Shown: one piece after another, positions 39,537 through 41,748 of the stretch | Numbering within the stretch: position 1 is the stretch's first letter | How the letters are laid out: every line of letters starts with the position of its first letter | NCBI GenBank assembly: GCA_014379965.1 | Contig: JACMKU010000059.1 | Coordinates: forward strand, 1-41,748 | Length of the DNA: 41,748 nucleotides | From: Chitinophagaceae bacterium | GTDB lineage: Bacteria; Bacteroidota; Bacteroidia; Chitinophagales; Chitinophagaceae | Direction of reading: 5' to 3' | Translations under genes and position numbers: made by a program | The notes under the pieces: model-generated | Database searches by the model: none | What the model saw: the letters and a program-made list of their open reading frames with translations, nothing else | Told to the model about the DNA's origin: nothing

Positions 39537-40436
39537 TCAGTATTCCAGTTTAGCGGGCTTCGATTCCCTTTTGAAAAACAGGAACAGCATTACCAGCACG
39601 GGTAAAAGCGTAAGACTCCATAACGATGCTCCCGTCTCCTGCTGCACATCGACGGCCTTGCCTTTCTGGATAGCGTAATAGAATAACGTAATAGCCATTG
39701 CATTATTCAGGAAATGTCCAATGATGCATAACCATAGTTTTCCTGAATAATGATAAATGATCCCTAACACGACGCCCAAAAAAAATCGTGAAAGGAATCC
39801 ATAGAATGACATGTGGGCGAGGCTAAAGATCAGGCTGACAACCACGATTGCGATCCAGGGTTTATTGATTGACCTGGTCAGGAAATTCTGGAGTCCTCCG
39901 CGGAAAAGCGTCTCTTCACAAATCGCAGGCAGGAAGCCCATGACTATTAGCGCGAGGACATAATCGCCAAAGTTCTTTAACCCGAGGATGGCCTGCGCCT
40001 GTTGACTATAACTGGATTCAAGTTTATCGAATCTTGCCTTCCAGTCTGCCGGAATGGGAAGGAGGTGACTGATATGACTAAAGGCTGCCGCGATAAACAT
40101 GGCGGAGACCATGATCATACACGCGAGAGCAATCTGCTTACCGGTAATGCGTGGCGAGAATCCTAATAAGGCGAGTGGCTTGCGGTGGACCATGTGAGCC
40201 ACAATCAATGCCGGCACCAGAAATCCTAGCATGTTAATTACCTGGATGATCTTATAGACGTTTGAGAATGCGGGGTCCGTCATGCCCGAGGCAAATTGTT
40301 CGTATGTTCTTCCAGTCATCGCCGTCCATAGTTGAATGCTTATTAGTCCGGCGATGATGATGCCCCCGATCGCGAATGCAATTAGCATGAAAAAGCCCGC
40401 AGTATATGAAATTCCTTTCGAGTGGGTATCGTACAT
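39537..40436 (-). CDS. CPBP-family intramembrane metalloprotease
   Basis: A 299-residue polytopic membrane protein (about 7-8 helices) of the CAAX-protease/Abi family. The catalytic motifs are present: EETLFRG (EExxxR), SLAHMSFYG and GHFLNNAM (HxxxN). Start at ATG 40436 (MYDTHSKG); the frame is open to 40493 but the extra residues are polar and not conserved in look. First gene of the set CPBP-cdsA-barrel-psd. Its natural substrate is unknown. Confidence 0.88.
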   Translation of the reverse strand: MYDTHSKGISYTAGFFMLIAFAIGGIIIAGLISIQLWTAMTGRTYEQFASGMTDPAFSNVYKIIQVINMLGFLVPALIVAHMVHRKPLALLGFSPRITGKQIALACMIMVSAMFIAAAFSHISHLLPIPADWKARFDKLESSYSQQAQAILGLKNFGDYVLALIVMGFLPAICEETLFRGGLQNFLTRSINKPWIAIVVVSLIFSLAHMSFYGFLSRFFLGVVLGIIYHYSGKLWLCIIGHFLNNAMAITLFYYAIQKGKAVDVQQETGASLWSLTLLPVLVMLFLFFKRESKPAKLEY

Positions 40437-40589
40437 AGATTTAGCGATTAAACCATAAATTTGCAGGTTCCCCACGGGGAGTCGGGCAGGCAAAAATAGC
40501 TGACCCGTCCGAGAATGATCGACAGCCGCAGAATATTTATTTAGCTGTATTTCAGCGAGCCGCGGGATCTGTTACCCGAATTGATAACC

Positions 40590-41627
40590 ATGGTCAAGAT
40601 AGAGAATATAGAACTTCCAGACTTCCCACTTCTACTCGCGCCGATGGAAGACGTGAGCGACCCTCCATTTAGGGCCGTGTGCAAGGACAATGGCGCGGAT
40701 CTGATGTATACAGAATTTATTTCTTCTGAGGGTCTTATCCGAGATGCAATCAAGAGTCGCAAGAAGTTGGACATTTTCGATTATGAGCGTCCTGTCGGAA
40801 TCCAGATTTTTGGAGGCGACGAAGAAAGTCTGGCCTTGGCGGCTAAGATCGTAGACGTCACTAACCCCGACCTGCTAGATATCAATTTCGGTTGCCCTGT
40901 TAAGAAGGTAGCGTTGAAAGGAGCCGGCGCCGGTGTACTCAAAGATCTCGACCTGATGGTTAGACTGACCGACTCGGTCGTACGCGCAACCAGGCTGCCT
41001 GTCACTGTTAAAACAAGACTCGGCTGGGATGACCATACTAAGAATATCGAGGATGTTGCTGAAAGACTCCAGGATGTGGGAATCAAGGCACTCGCAATAC
41101 ACGGAAGAACAAGATCGCAGATGTATAAAGGCGAGGCAGACTGGACGCTTATTGGAAAGATCAAGAACAATCCACGCATTAAGATTCCCATTTTCGGGAA
41201 CGGTGACATCGATTCACCTGAAAAGGCGGTTGCATATAAGAACAGGTATGGTGTAGACGGAATCATGATCGGCAGGGCCGCTATCGGCTATCCCTGGATA
41301 TTTAACGAGATCAAACATTTCGTAAAAACGGGAGAGCATCTGCCTCCTCCTACTATCGAGGATCGCGTTGCGGTATGTAGAAAGCATCTAAAACGATCCG
41401 TTGAATGGAAGAATCCAGTGGTAGGCATCAACGAGATGCGCCGTCATTATGCCAACTATCTAAAAGGGCTTCCAAATATTAAAGAGTTTCGCAATAGGCT
41501 GGTGACGTTGAAAACGGAAGAAGAGATAAATGCAGTGCTGGATGAAATAGCGGTCACGTATGCTGGGTATGAGATTGAGAAGACGCCGATTGAGTTGGTT
41601 AATTATCATGAAAAATGCCCGGTGTAA
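40590..41627 (+). CDS. dusB: tRNA-dihydrouridine synthase
   Basis: The 345-residue flavoenzyme reduces uridines in the tRNA D-loop. TIM-barrel motifs: LLAPMEDVSDPPFR at the N-terminus (FMN-binding), INFGCPVKKV with the catalytic cysteine near residue 103, VTVKTRLGW, HGRTRSQMYKG and FGNGDI. The C-terminal helical domain includes RRHYANYLKGLP. DusB type by overall similarity. The frame starts at TTG 40581, but ATG 40590 is the better start. Divergent from the CPBP gene. Confidence 0.95.
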   Translation: MVKIENIELPDFPLLLAPMEDVSDPPFRAVCKDNGADLMYTEFISSEGLIRDAIKSRKKLDIFDYERPVGIQIFGGDEESLALAAKIVDVTNPDLLDINFGCPVKKVALKGAGAGVLKDLDLMVRLTDSVVRATRLPVTVKTRLGWDDHTKNIEDVAERLQDVGIKALAIHGRTRSQMYKGEADWTLIGKIKNNPRIKIPIFGNGDIDSPEKAVAYKNRYGVDGIMIGRAAIGYPWIFNEIKHFVKTGEHLPPPTIEDRVAVCRKHLKRSVEWKNPVVGINEMRRHYANYLKGLPNIKEFRNRLVTLKTEEEINAVLDEIAVTYAGYEIEKTPIELVNYHEKCPV

Positions 41628-41634
41628 GGTTTCA

Positions 41635-41748
41635 CGCAAAGGCGCAAAGTTCCGCAAAGACGCTAAGAGGTTCCTTCAATTCTACCTTGTATATAGTGTA
41701 TCCTGTGCGACGTTGCGAGACTTCACCTCTTGCAAAAACCCTTTGCGG
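41635..41748. repeat. Period-8 tract (cgcaaaga type), cut by the window end
   Basis: Four units such as cgcaaagg and cgcaaaga at 41635-41668 (one is 10 bases long), starting 7 bases after the dusB stop. The complement ccctttgcgg at 41739-41748 may be the start of the opposite arm, but the window ends here. Confidence 0.7.

Noticed and set aside
1..41748. tRNA, rRNA, insertion sequence or prophage
   Set aside because: No cloverleaf, rRNA signature, transposase or integrase was seen by reading both strands; a tRNA scan could not be run.

Overview
The window looks like a chromosomal segment of a Bacteroidota bacterium, most likely class Chitinophagia (family Chitinophagaceae or close). Evidence: a gliding-motility lipoprotein (GldH), an aerotolerance-type BatD, a Bacteroidota-style degenerate ureohydrolase, several SusD-era-type lipoproteins with LxxC lipoboxes, outer-membrane barrels with signal peptides ending in AxAQ, almost no Shine-Dalgarno sites, and many perfect or near-perfect TAnnTTTG -7 boxes just upstream of start codons. 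The lineage is inferred from gene content; no rRNA or tRNA is present. No phage, insertion sequence or CRISPR array is visible.

Layout. 390-5873 (+): radA-comF (1-base overlap), a beta-helix lipoprotein, a glutathione-peroxidase-like protein with a strong terminator, and DNA polymerase III delta'. 6158-7612 (+): ricT/PSP1 with a disordered tail, ending directly against a convergent GH3/beta-lactamase fusion (7613-10498, -). 10876-12699 (+): mutL. 12704-18434 (-): two sigma/anti-sigma cassettes. Each has a small ECF sigma factor overlapping a membrane protein. One of these membrane proteins continues through a long linker into a C-terminal outer-membrane beta-barrel, so a single chain should span both membranes. 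18513-22302 (-): PBP4-type carboxypeptidase, Gfo/Idh oxidoreductase, pseudo-ureohydrolase. 22469-28499: pheS, two envelope proteins of unknown function, hydroxyacyl-CoA dehydrogenase, an NAD-dependent epimerase/reductase, and a carboxypeptidase-regulatory-domain protein. 28637-30349: an LpxD-like acyltransferase, a small ORF with its own promoter, and a candidate small RNA with terminator. 30350-33472 (+): yicC, gldH, and a histidine kinase/response regulator pair. 33663-36267 (-): batD and an SDR. 36304-37080 (+): a YjjG-like phosphatase. 37226-40436 (-): an apparent operon CPBP protease, cdsA, small barrel, psd (phospholipid synthesis). 40590-41627 (+): dusB.

The most unusual signal is not a gene. 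At least twelve intergenic gaps contain short-word tandem tracts, nearly always of period 7 (some 6 or 8). Each gap uses its own word. In many gaps the tract recurs as a reverse complement after a 45-100 base unique spacer, making a long hairpin. Arms run into stop codons (lpxD-like, psd, Gfo/Idh), overlap a promoter (pheS), and in one case encode the hydrophobic core of a lipoprotein signal peptide (the PBP4 gene). The second notable system is the dual-membrane anti-sigma cassette and its shortened paralogue. The third is a pair of terminator-bearing short transcripts at the two ends of the window that share a 15-base perfect complementarity.
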